Below, piece by piece: positions 8,813-16,104 of a stretch of 64,000 nucleotides of DNA. The notes beneath the pieces were generated by a model. That model saw only the letters and a list, made by a program, of their open reading frames with translations. It was not told where the DNA came from and searched no databases. Source of the DNA: Streptococcus sp. oral taxon 061. GTDB taxonomy: Bacteria > Bacillota > Bacilli > Lactobacillales > Streptococcaceae. Each line of letters opens with the position of its first letter. Position 1 is the stretch's first letter. The position numbers were made by a program, and so were the translations under genes. The stretch is taken from contig NZ_CP058258.1 of assembly GCF_013394695.1 (NCBI RefSeq), positions 454,001-518,000 of the forward strand, written 5' to 3'.

Positions 8813-10708
8813 ATGACGAATACAGAAATTGCAAAAAAAGTCATCGAAGCCTTAGGTGGACGTGAGAACGTTAATAGTGTAGCTCACTGTGCGACTCGTC
8901 TTCGCGTTATGGTTAAAGATGAAGCGAAAATTAACAAAGATGCTATCGAGAACTTGGAAAAAGTTCAAGGTGCTTTCTTTAACTCAGGTCAATACCAAAT
9001 CATCTTTGGTACTGGTACAGTAAACAAGATGTACGATGAAGTCGTAGCTCTTGGTTTGCCAACTTCTACAAAATCTGAAATGAAAGCAGAAGCTGCAAAA
9101 CAAGGAAATTGGTTCCAACGTGCTATCCGTACATTCGGTGACGTCTTCGTTCCAATCATTCCAGTTATCGTAGCAACTGGTCTCTTCATGGGTGTTCGTG
9201 GTCTCTTGACTGCTCTCGGAATGACACTTCCACAAGATGTGACAACTTACACTCAAATCTTAACTGACACAGCCTTTATCATCTTGCCAGGATTGGTTGT
9301 TTGGTCAACCTTCCGTGTATTCGGTGGTAACCCAGCCGTTGGTATCGTCCTTGGTATGATGCTCGTATCTGGCTCACTTCCAAATGCCTGGGCTGTTGCT
9401 TCTGGTGGTGAAGTAACTGCAATGCAGTTCTTCGGATTTATCCCAGTTGTAGGTTTGCAAGGTTCAGTTCTTCCAGCCTTCATCATCGGGGTTGTCGGAG
9501 CTAAATTTGAAAAAGCTGTTCGTAAAGTTGTTCCAGACGTTCTTGACCTATTGGTGACACCATTCGTAACACTTTTGGTTATGTCAATTCTTGGTTTGTT
9601 TATTATCGGACCAGTCTTCCACGTTGTTGAAAACTACATCCTCATTGGAACTAAAGCTATTCTTAACTTGCCATTCGGACTTGGTGGTTTCTTGATTGGT
9701 GGAGTTCACCAATTAATCGTCGTATCAGGTGTTCACCACATCTTCAACTTGCTTGAAGTTCAATTGCTTGCTGCTGACCATGCTAACCCATTCAACGCTA
9801 TCATCACAGCTGCCATGACTGCTCAAGGTGCTGCGACAGTAGCCGTTGGTGTGAAAACTAAAAATCCTAAACTTAAAACACTTGCTTTCCCAGCTGCTCT
9901 TTCTGCCTTCCTAGGTATTACTGAGCCTGCTATCTTCGGGGTTAACTTGCGTTTCCGTAAACCATTCTTCCTTTCATTGATTGCTGGTGCAATCGGTGGT
10001 GGATTGGCATCTATCCTTGGTCTTGCCGGTACTGGTAATGGTATCACAATCATCCCTGGTACAATGCTTTACATTGGTAACGGACAACTTGCACAATACC
10101 TTCTTATGGTAGCTGTATCATTTGCACTTGGTTTTGCTCTTACTTACATGTTTGGTTACGAAGATGAAGTAGAAGAAGCTGCAGGTGCTATTACTGAAGC
10201 TGAAACAGATCGTTTGACTGAAGAAGCAGTAATTGGTACTGTGGTTTCACCAAGCGAAGGTGTTATTCAAACACCAATCGTTGGTGACGTCGTTGCTCTT
10301 TCAAATGTGAATGACCCAGTCTTCTCAAGTGGAGCTATGGGACAAGGTATCGCCGTAAAACCTAGTGAAGATGTTGTTTATGCACCAGCTGATGCTGAAG
10401 TGACAATTGCCTTCCCAACAGGACATGCTTATGGCCTAAGAACAGCTAATGGAGCTGAAATCTTGATCCACGTTGGTATCGACACTGTTTCAATGAACGG
10501 TGAAGGATTCAACCATAAAGTTGCTCAAGGTGACAAGGTTAAAGCTGGAGATGTTCTTGGAACATTTGACTCAGCTAAGATTGCTGCTGCAGGACTTGAT
10601 AACACTACTATGGTTATCGTAACAAACACTGCGGACTTTGCTTCAGTAAATCCAGTTGCTTCTGGATCAGTTGCTAAGGGTGATGCAGTCATCGAAGTTA
10701 AAGCTTAA
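8813..10708 (+). CDS. scrA: Sucrose-specific PTS enzyme IIBCA
   Basis: Takes up sucrose and phosphorylates it to sucrose-6-phosphate. The domain order is IIB (residues 1 to about 85, phospho-Cys26 in AHCATRLRV), then membrane domain IIC (about 105-450, about ten helices), then IIA of the glucose type (about 480-631, phospho-His553 in AEILIHVGID). I take the ATG at 8813 rather than the TTG at 8807, because AAGGAG is at 8797-8802 and the family begins MTNTEIAK-like. Length 631. It faces scrB across a shared control region and its stop codon runs into a BOX repeat. Confidence 0.95.
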   Translation: MTNTEIAKKVIEALGGRENVNSVAHCATRLRVMVKDEAKINKDAIENLEKVQGAFFNSGQYQIIFGTGTVNKMYDEVVALGLPTSTKSEMKAEAAKQGNWFQRAIRTFGDVFVPIIPVIVATGLFMGVRGLLTALGMTLPQDVTTYTQILTDTAFIILPGLVVWSTFRVFGGNPAVGIVLGMMLVSGSLPNAWAVASGGEVTAMQFFGFIPVVGLQGSVLPAFIIGVVGAKFEKAVRKVVPDVLDLLVTPFVTLLVMSILGLFIIGPVFHVVENYILIGTKAILNLPFGLGGFLIGGVHQLIVVSGVHHIFNLLEVQLLAADHANPFNAIITAAMTAQGAATVAVGVKTKNPKLKTLAFPAALSAFLGITEPAIFGVNLRFRKPFFLSLIAGAIGGGLASILGLAGTGNGITIIPGTMLYIGNGQLAQYLLMVAVSFALGFALTYMFGYEDEVEEAAGAITEAETDRLTEEAVIGTVVSPSEGVIQTPIVGDVVALSNVNDPVFSSGAMGQGIAVKPSEDVVYAPADAEVTIAFPTGHAYGLRTANGAEILIHVGIDTVSMNGEGFNHKVAQGDKVKAGDVLGTFDSAKIAAAGLDNTTMVIVTNTADFASVNPVASGSVAKGDAVIEVKA

Positions 10709-10861
10709 TACTCTTCAAAAATCAAATTCAAACTGCGTCATACTTGCTTTGCCGTATGTATGTGTTACTGACTTCGTCAGTTCTATCTACAACCTCAAAG
10801 CTGTACTTTGAGCAACCTGCAGCTCGATTCCTAGTTTGTTCTTTGATTTTCATTGAGTATA
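10708..10861 (-). repeat. BOX-type intergenic repeat, right end of scrA
   Basis: Starts ATACTCTTCAAAAATC and ends GATTTTCATTGAGTATA, so it is inverted relative to the copy at 5934. It keeps the central segment with GCCGTAT and GACTTCGTCAG that the left copy lacks. Its first base is the last base of the scrA stop, mirroring the arrangement at scrR. Confidence 0.8.
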
Positions 10862-10884
10862 CTACTGTCGATTTAATAAATCAA

Positions 10885-10917
10885 AAAAACGAACAAATGT
10901 CATGTTTGTTCGTTTTT
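10885..10917 (+). terminator. Terminator between scrA and scrK
   Basis: Stem ACGAACAAA with TTTGTTCGT, flanked by A and T runs, so it could also act leftward. Confidence 0.85.
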
Positions 10918-10978
10918 GCTTGAATGGTAAAATTTACAGAGGAAAATCTAAAATATAGAGCAACTTTCCTTCTGGAAA

Positions 10979-10989
10979 TATGCTATAAT
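10979..10989 (+). promoter_or_regulatory. scrK: scrK promoter, extended -10
   Basis: TATGCTATAAT is a perfect extended -10, 28 bases before the scrK start. It lies after the terminator, so scrK has its own transcript. Confidence 0.75.
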
Positions 10990-11016
10990 AGAGAAAATAA
11001 AAACTAGAGGTTTATC

Positions 11017-11904
11017 ATGACAAAACTATACGGAAGCTTGGAAGCGGGCGGTACAAAATTTGTCTGTGCTGTCGGTGATGAAAACTTTAACGTTGTAGAA
11101 AAAGTACAATTTCCAACAACAACTCCTATCGAGACAATCGATAAAACTATCGAGTTCTTTTCAAAATTTGAGAACCTTGCAGGCCTTGCCATTGGTTCAT
11201 TTGGTCCTATTGATATCGATAAAAACTCAAAAACTTACGGATTTATCACAACAACTCCAAAACCTAACTGGGCAAATGTCGACTTGCTTGGTGCCCTCCG
11301 TCGCGCTCTAAACGTGCCTATGTATTTCACAACAGACGTAAACAGTTCTGCCTACGGTGAAGTGGTAGCTCGTAACAATGCCGGCGGTCGTATCGAAAAC
11401 TTAGTGTACTACACAATCGGTACAGGTATCGGAGCAGGTGTTATCCAACGTGGTGAGTTTATCGGTGGTGTTGGTCACCCTGAGATGGGTCATTATTATG
11501 TGGCTAGACACCCAATGGATATTGAAAAAGAATTTAAAGGTGTTTGTCCTTTCCATAATGGATGTTTGGAAGGTTATGCAGCTGGTCCAAGTTTGGAAGC
11601 TCGTACAGGTGTTCGTGGGGAAAACATTGAACTCAACAACTCTGTCTGGGATGTTCAAGCCTACTACATTGCTCAAGCTGCAGTGAACGCAACTGTAACT
11701 TTCCGTCCAGATGTCATCGTCTTTGGTGGTGGGGTTATGGCTCAACAACACATGCTTGACCGTGTACGTGAGAAATTCACAGCCCTTCTCAATGGTTACC
11801 TACCAGTTCCAGATGTGCGTGACTATATCGTAACACCAGCTGTTGCTGGTAATGGTTCAGCGACACTCGGAAACTTTGTTCTTGCTAAGAGCGTTGCTAA
11901 ATAA
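11017..11904 (+). CDS. scrK: Fructokinase, ROK family
   Basis: Phosphorylates the fructose released by ScrB to fructose-6-phosphate. The 295-residue protein opens with the ATP-binding segment GSLEAGGTKFVCAVG and has the ROK zinc-binding region near residues 155-190, with His and Cys ligands visible in GHYYVARHP and GVCPFHNGCLEG. The ribosome site AGAGG precedes the ATG. Its place after scrA argues for the sucrose pathway rather than general hexose phosphorylation. Confidence 0.93.
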   Translation: MTKLYGSLEAGGTKFVCAVGDENFNVVEKVQFPTTTPIETIDKTIEFFSKFENLAGLAIGSFGPIDIDKNSKTYGFITTTPKPNWANVDLLGALRRALNVPMYFTTDVNSSAYGEVVARNNAGGRIENLVYYTIGTGIGAGVIQRGEFIGGVGHPEMGHYYVARHPMDIEKEFKGVCPFHNGCLEGYAAGPSLEARTGVRGENIELNNSVWDVQAYYIAQAAVNATVTFRPDVIVFGGGVMAQQHMLDRVREKFTALLNGYLPVPDVRDYIVTPAVAGNGSATLGNFVLAKSVAK

Positions 11905-11913
11905 GAATAAAAA

Positions 11914-11943
11914 AGGAGGTCGGGATACATCCCGGCCTCTTTC
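11914..11943. terminator. Bidirectional terminator between scrK and mntE
   Basis: Stem GAGGTCGGGA with TCCCGGCCTC and a TACA loop. An A run lies on one side and a T-rich run on the other, so it can serve scrK and the convergent mntE. Confidence 0.85.
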
Positions 11944-11944
11944 T

Positions 11945-13135
11945 TTAATCTTTTTCTATTTTGGTTTCCTGATGGAAAATATTTTGCCAAGTTTCGTGAC
12001 GGCGCCAGATACTGGTATGAATGGTATCACCGACTTGATAGCGGATGAGTTTAGTCTTTTGACTGATAGAAGTTAAAGGAAGCTCCTTAATAGCAGAGGT
12101 CAATTCTTTTTCAGCCTTATAGGCTCCTTTGTCTAATTCTTGTCCGTCTTGGCGGATATAAATGAAGTCTTCTGCAAGTAACTCTTCCAGTTGATTTCCT
12201 TGGTCAATCAGTTGCTCTCTCATGAGCAATTTTTTATAGACATTATCTAGGATTTCATCCTCAGGGATTGGTGCTGGTTCAATATGAATGTCAGTATCAA
12301 AGACACCAAATCGTTCTGATAACATAGATTCGACCTGATCCGCAATTTCGTGGCTCTCGAAAACAGAGAGGTCTGGGTTCATCTCAAGTGTAATGTCCAG
12401 ATAAATATTGCTTCCGTAAGTACGACCGCGTTGGGACTTGACCTTGCTAATCTTAGGAATTTCCATGATTGCTTTTTGGTAATCTTCTAGCAAGTGCTCA
12501 TCAAAGCCGTCCGAAAGACTGAAGGATGACTCAATAAAAATGTCATAGGCAGTCTTGAGGATAAAGAAGGTAATGATAATAGCGACCAACTTATCAACTA
12601 TAGGATAGTTGAAGCTACTAGCCAGGATAGCGATAGAAGTTCCAAGAGAAGTTACAGCATCTGATAGATTGTCCTTAGCAGCCGCTTTAAGCGCCTTAGA
12701 TTTAGACTGCTTGCTCAGATGGGTATTGTAGAGATAAACGGCGAACATGATGATGGCAGAGATGACTCCCAGAGTCGCACCAAGTGGGTCAATGACCGTT
12801 TGTTCTCGGCTGAGTATTTTTTGGATGGTGTCACGTAGAACATCAAAGCCAACGTAAAACATGATGATGGAAGTGATGAGACTTGCCAAGTCCTCGATTT
12901 TCCAGTGACCGAAGCGATGATCTCTATCTGCGGGTTGGCGAGCCAAACGAATCCCGATGAGAAGGGCTACATTTCCAACGATATCTGAAACGTTATTAAA
13001 ACCATCAGCCACCAAACTGGATGAATGGAGGAGGTGTCCGGTCGCTAGCTTAGCTGCAGACAAGAAAAGATAAGTCAAAATGCTGATAATGGCACCACGC
13101 TCAGCCAATTTTAAGTTTGAAACCGATTGATTCAT
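11945..13135 (-). CDS. mntE: Manganese efflux protein, cation diffusion facilitator family
   Basis: A 396-residue CDF transporter. Six membrane helices lie in the first ~210 residues, with the metal-site motif DGFNNVSD (near residue 44) and a DNLSDAVTS segment, followed by the cytoplasmic metallochaperone-like domain. An extra C-terminal segment of about 100 residues (from about 300) resembles an NTF2/SnoaL-like fold. Length and neighbours match S. pneumoniae MntE, which exports Mn(II). The promoter on the minus strand is TTGAAA-17-TATAAT. Specificity for Mn is by homology only. Confidence 0.88.
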   Translation of the reverse strand: MNQSVSNLKLAERGAIISILTYLFLSAAKLATGHLLHSSSLVADGFNNVSDIVGNVALLIGIRLARQPADRDHRFGHWKIEDLASLITSIIMFYVGFDVLRDTIQKILSREQTVIDPLGATLGVISAIIMFAVYLYNTHLSKQSKSKALKAAAKDNLSDAVTSLGTSIAILASSFNYPIVDKLVAIIITFFILKTAYDIFIESSFSLSDGFDEHLLEDYQKAIMEIPKISKVKSQRGRTYGSNIYLDITLEMNPDLSVFESHEIADQVESMLSERFGVFDTDIHIEPAPIPEDEILDNVYKKLLMREQLIDQGNQLEELLAEDFIYIRQDGQELDKGAYKAEKELTSAIKELPLTSISQKTKLIRYQVGDTIHTSIWRRHETWQNIFHQETKIEKD

Positions 13136-13618
13136 CTAACTCCCCTTCTAGCATTTTAGTATTCTTTCATTATACTGGTTTTCCAAGGAAATTTCAAATG
13201 GAGGAAGTAAGGAAATTGATAGAATAGAACATGAAATACTTTTTTAAAAAAAGAAAACATGCTAAAATGATATTCGAATATTTGTATTTTTTATATAAAA
13301 TATTAGCAGATAACATTGGAAATTAGGTGAAATATTAATTATCATTCTAGCACTTAATCTTGTTGCTGAGATAGGTAACTATACAGTGTAGTTGTAATAG
13401 GTAGAATTTTTCACACTCTTATTGCTATTAATAAAGAAGTTTGATATATTAAAATGAGATAAACGATAAATCTCTATAATTTTTTTTTAACAGGAATCTG
13501 CTCACCGGTTGTAATTATTTTAGATATTATTATGCGTATATGATGATTATTACTTAGTTACTGCCCTTAATTTACATCAAAGAAAAGAAAGATTGAATAA
13601 TAGAAAGGTTTTAGAATA
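13136..13618. other. AT-rich gap left of the glycosyltransferase cassette
   Basis: This stretch is very AT-rich and holds the leftward mntE promoter at its left end. From about 13200 to 13618 no gene, terminator or clear promoter is visible. The base composition differs from the flanking genes and continues into the cassette to its right, which suggests foreign origin. Confidence 0.6.
13169..13197 (-). promoter_or_regulatory. mntE: mntE promoter
   Basis: On the minus strand TTGAAA (13197-13192), a 17-base spacer, then TATAAT (13174-13169). Confidence 0.75.
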
Positions 13619-14554
13619 ATGACAATTTCTATAGTAATTCCTTGCTTCAATGAAGAAGAATCTGTCCCGATTTTTTTCAAAGAAGTTGAAAAAATTGCTT
13701 TGCAAATCCATGAAGATATAGAATATATTTTTGTTGATGACGGTTCAAAAGATGGAACGCTATCAGTTTTAAAAGAACTAAGTGGTGTATGTGACCGAGT
13801 CAATTATGTATCTTTTTCACGCAATTTTGGTAAAGAGGCAGCTCTATATGCTGGATTGAAGCAAGCAAAGGGAGATTATGTTGCAGTAATGGACGCGGAT
13901 CTTCAGGATCCACCAGAGTTATTAGTTCAAATGAAATCTATACTAGATGAAGATGAAGATATTGACTGTGTAGGTAGCTATCGTGTTAATCGTAAGGGAG
14001 AACCATTTATCCGTTCGATTTTTGCAAAATTATTTTATCGAATCATTAATAAAATCAGTCAGTTGAATATTGTTGATGGTGCTCGTGATTTTCGCTTGAT
14101 GCGTCGTCAAATGGTAGAGGCTATATTGGAGCTATCTGAATATAATCGTTTCTCTAAAGGTATCTTTGCTTGGGTTGGTTTTAGAACAAAATATATAGAA
14201 TATAACAATGTTGAACGGGTGGCAGGAAATACTTCGTGGAGTTTCTGGTCTCTGTTTAAATACTCACTGGAAGGGATAATTAACTTTTCAGATGCTCCAC
14301 TCAATATATCCTTTTTCATGGGTGGATTCGTGTGTTTAGTATCCTTTATCTTAATGTTTTTAATTGTAGTTAGAACTTTGATAATGGGAAATCCTACTTC
14401 AGGCTGGACCTCAATTATGACAATTATCCTTTTCTTAGGAGGACTTCAATTGCTTTCTATAGGTATTGTGGGTAAATATATTGGAAAAATATTTCTAGAG
14501 ACCAAAAAAAGACCCATTTATTTGGTAAAGGAGAAAACTCATGAAAGTTTGTAG
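13619..14554 (+). CDS. GT2 glycosyltransferase, GtrB/DPM1-like (bactoprenol sugar transferase)
   Basis: A 311-residue membrane-bound family 2 glycosyltransferase. The GT-A domain begins MTISIVIPCFNEEESVP and carries VDDGSKDGT and the metal motif DADLQDPPE; two C-terminal helices lie at about 225-300. This build is typical of GtrB, CsbB and YfdH enzymes, which load glucose or a related sugar onto undecaprenyl phosphate for transfer to a wall or lipoteichoic polymer. The next gene encodes a polytopic membrane protein, as expected for the partner transferase. Codon use and base composition are more AT-rich than the neighbours, suggesting transfer. Confidence 0.85.
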   Translation: MTISIVIPCFNEEESVPIFFKEVEKIALQIHEDIEYIFVDDGSKDGTLSVLKELSGVCDRVNYVSFSRNFGKEAALYAGLKQAKGDYVAVMDADLQDPPELLVQMKSILDEDEDIDCVGSYRVNRKGEPFIRSIFAKLFYRIINKISQLNIVDGARDFRLMRRQMVEAILELSEYNRFSKGIFAWVGFRTKYIEYNNVERVAGNTSWSFWSLFKYSLEGIINFSDAPLNISFFMGGFVCLVSFILMFLIVVRTLIMGNPTSGWTSIMTIILFLGGLQLLSIGIVGKYIGKIFLETKKRPIYLVKEKTHESL

Positions 14555-14561
14555 AAAGTCT

Positions 14562-14584
14562 TTAGTTAGTTAGTTAGTTAGTTA
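14562..14584 (+). repeat. TTAG tetranucleotide repeat, five units, in the start of the next gene
   Basis: Five perfect TTAG units (14562-14581) plus TTA. An ATG at 14541 with AAAGGAG seven bases upstream opens the same frame as the downstream gene. Within the repeat, that frame reads TTA GTT AGT TAG and stops at 14571-14573. With two units the frame would stay open. Confidence 0.9.
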
Positions 14585-14588
14585 TCTA

Positions 14589-15881
14589 TTGGTGTGTAGC
14601 TTAATTTTTATTTTGATTTACATTCTAAATCATTTCACATTATACACTTCAGATGATTTTGTTTATAGATACATTTATAAAGATTCTCTACCGACTGGAA
14701 ATGAGGAAAAAATCAAAAATATTTTTGATTTAGTTACATCTCAGGTAAATCATTGGGCAATATGGAACGGTCGCTTTACAGGGCATAGTATTGTTCAAAT
14801 TTTTATGCAATTTGATAAAGTATATTTTAATATTTTTAATTCTATTGTTTTAGTATTACTTGTAGTATTAATAGAGCAGTTAAGTTCTAATTTAATTAAG
14901 GTAAATTCTAAAAATAGTTGTGTCTTTTTCCTGATTTTATTGTTTTTTATGCTTTGGTGGTTTTTACCAGAAATTGGAAAAACGATTTTGTGGATATCAG
15001 GTTCAGGAAATTATCTATGGACAGCACTCATAGATTTATTTTGGTTCTATCTATTTACAAAGAAAGATCTTCATATAAAAGTTTTACCTTTTACAGTATT
15101 GCTAGCCTTTTTCATGGGGGCAGGGAATGAAAATACTTCTCCAGCATTTATTCTCTGGGGTATACTATATTTTACATTTCATATATTGAAAGATAATTTC
15201 CCAAAGTGGGAAATCATTGAAATTGTTAGTGCTACAGTAGGTTCCTTTTTAATGATTTCTTCGCCTGGATCTCGTCATAGAGCAGGTGAGATTGCAATTT
15301 TTGATAATCTTAAAGGAAAGATATTTGAATTAGTCAAATTATCTTTTGGAAAATACGAAGTCTTATATTTAATGAATGCAATATTAGTCGGTTATTTATT
15401 GGTCAGCAAACTGATAAAAAAAGAACAATTTATCGAAGTATGTTTTGTAATGCTAGCCCATTTTGCTTGTATATATAGTCTCATTGCTAGTAATGAGAAA
15501 CCAGATAGAGTTTTCTTTGGAGCAAGTATTCTTATTTGTTTAGCAGTTATTCAGCTAATAAAATTAACACTTGACAATATAAAATCATTAGAAAAACTTC
15601 TAGTTGTTTATGTAATAGTAGTAGCCATTAAATTTGGTATTTCCTATAATAATGTTGTTCGAGATAATTATGAAACGTATATTCAAGTTCAACAGCAGTA
15701 TACAGAGTTAAGAAATGCTCAAAAAATGGGTCAAGACAAAGTTGTATTAAAATTTTTTAAGCAACCTAGATATTTATATAATGCCTATCTTGGGACGAAC
15801 AATTTACATCCAAACAGTGATGCTTGGTTTAATCAATGGATGGCAGTCTTTTTCGGTGTTAAAAGTGTAGAAGGAGAATAA
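14589..15881 (+). CDS. Polytopic membrane protein, probable glycosyltransferase partner; start region broken by TTAG repeat
   Basis: The 430-residue open part is almost all hydrophobic helices. It has an early extracytoplasmic stretch with TSDDFVYRY and WNGRFTGH, a pattern recalled from DUF6056/GtrC-type membrane proteins; I cannot confirm the family. With the GtrB-like gene it would form a two-gene wall- or lipid-decoration cassette. The well-placed start is ATG 14541, overlapping the previous gene's stop and behind AAAGGAG, but that frame meets a TAG in the TTAG repeat. The listed start is a TTG (14589) with no ribosome site. The gene may therefore be switched off or poorly expressed in this genome. 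Confidence 0.65.
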   Translation: MVCSLIFILIYILNHFTLYTSDDFVYRYIYKDSLPTGNEEKIKNIFDLVTSQVNHWAIWNGRFTGHSIVQIFMQFDKVYFNIFNSIVLVLLVVLIEQLSSNLIKVNSKNSCVFFLILLFFMLWWFLPEIGKTILWISGSGNYLWTALIDLFWFYLFTKKDLHIKVLPFTVLLAFFMGAGNENTSPAFILWGILYFTFHILKDNFPKWEIIEIVSATVGSFLMISSPGSRHRAGEIAIFDNLKGKIFELVKLSFGKYEVLYLMNAILVGYLLVSKLIKKEQFIEVCFVMLAHFACIYSLIASNEKPDRVFFGASILICLAVIQLIKLTLDNIKSLEKLLVVYVIVVAIKFGISYNNVVRDNYETYIQVQQQYTELRNAQKMGQDKVVLKFFKQPRYLYNAYLGTNNLHPNSDAWFNQWMAVFFGVKSVEGE

Positions 15882-15927
15882 TAGTTACCTAGAATTCCAT
15901 TGAATTGTTTAGATTTTCTTTTATTTA

Positions 15928-15956
15928 TTGAATAAAAGAAAAAAATTTGATATAAT
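15928..15956 (+). promoter_or_regulatory. caxP: caxP riboswitch promoter
   Basis: TTGAAT, a 17-base spacer, then TATAAT (15951-15956). Transcription would start just before the riboswitch. Confidence 0.8.
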
Positions 15957-15960
15957 ATTG

Positions 15961-16075
15961 CTACTCAAGGGAGTAGCTGGCGGGTATCCGCGATAGTGTC
16001 GTCATTACGAATTATTTCCGGCACTATATTAAACAGCGAGACTTGTTTTTTTAAAAAACAGGTCTCTTTTTTTGT
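15961..16075 (+). ncRNA. yybP-ykoY manganese riboswitch with terminator
   Basis: The leader starts CTACTCAAGGGAGTAGCTGGCGGG, the recognisable 5' side of the yybP-ykoY fold, followed by the second arm to about 16024. It runs into a strong terminator at 16038-16073 (GAGAC..GTTTTTT with AAAAAAC..GTCTC, then seven T). A further pairing (CTCTTTTT with AAAAAGAG, 16064-16083) overlaps the terminator and could be the competing fold. In S. pneumoniae this RNA is reported to switch on the same ATPase gene when Mn(II) binds. Confidence 0.88.
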
Positions 16076-16104
16076 AAAAAGAGGCCAAAAAGGAGGAGAC
16101 TGTT

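Larger units (their letters stand above)
10709..11016. other. scrA-scrK gap
   Basis: This 308-base stretch holds the BOX repeat, a terminator at 10885 and the scrK promoter near 10979. No gene is seen in it. Confidence 0.7.

Noticed and set aside
11843..12076. Small plus-strand open frame between scrK and mntE
   Set aside because: It overlaps the end of scrK, crosses the terminator stem and runs antisense through mntE.
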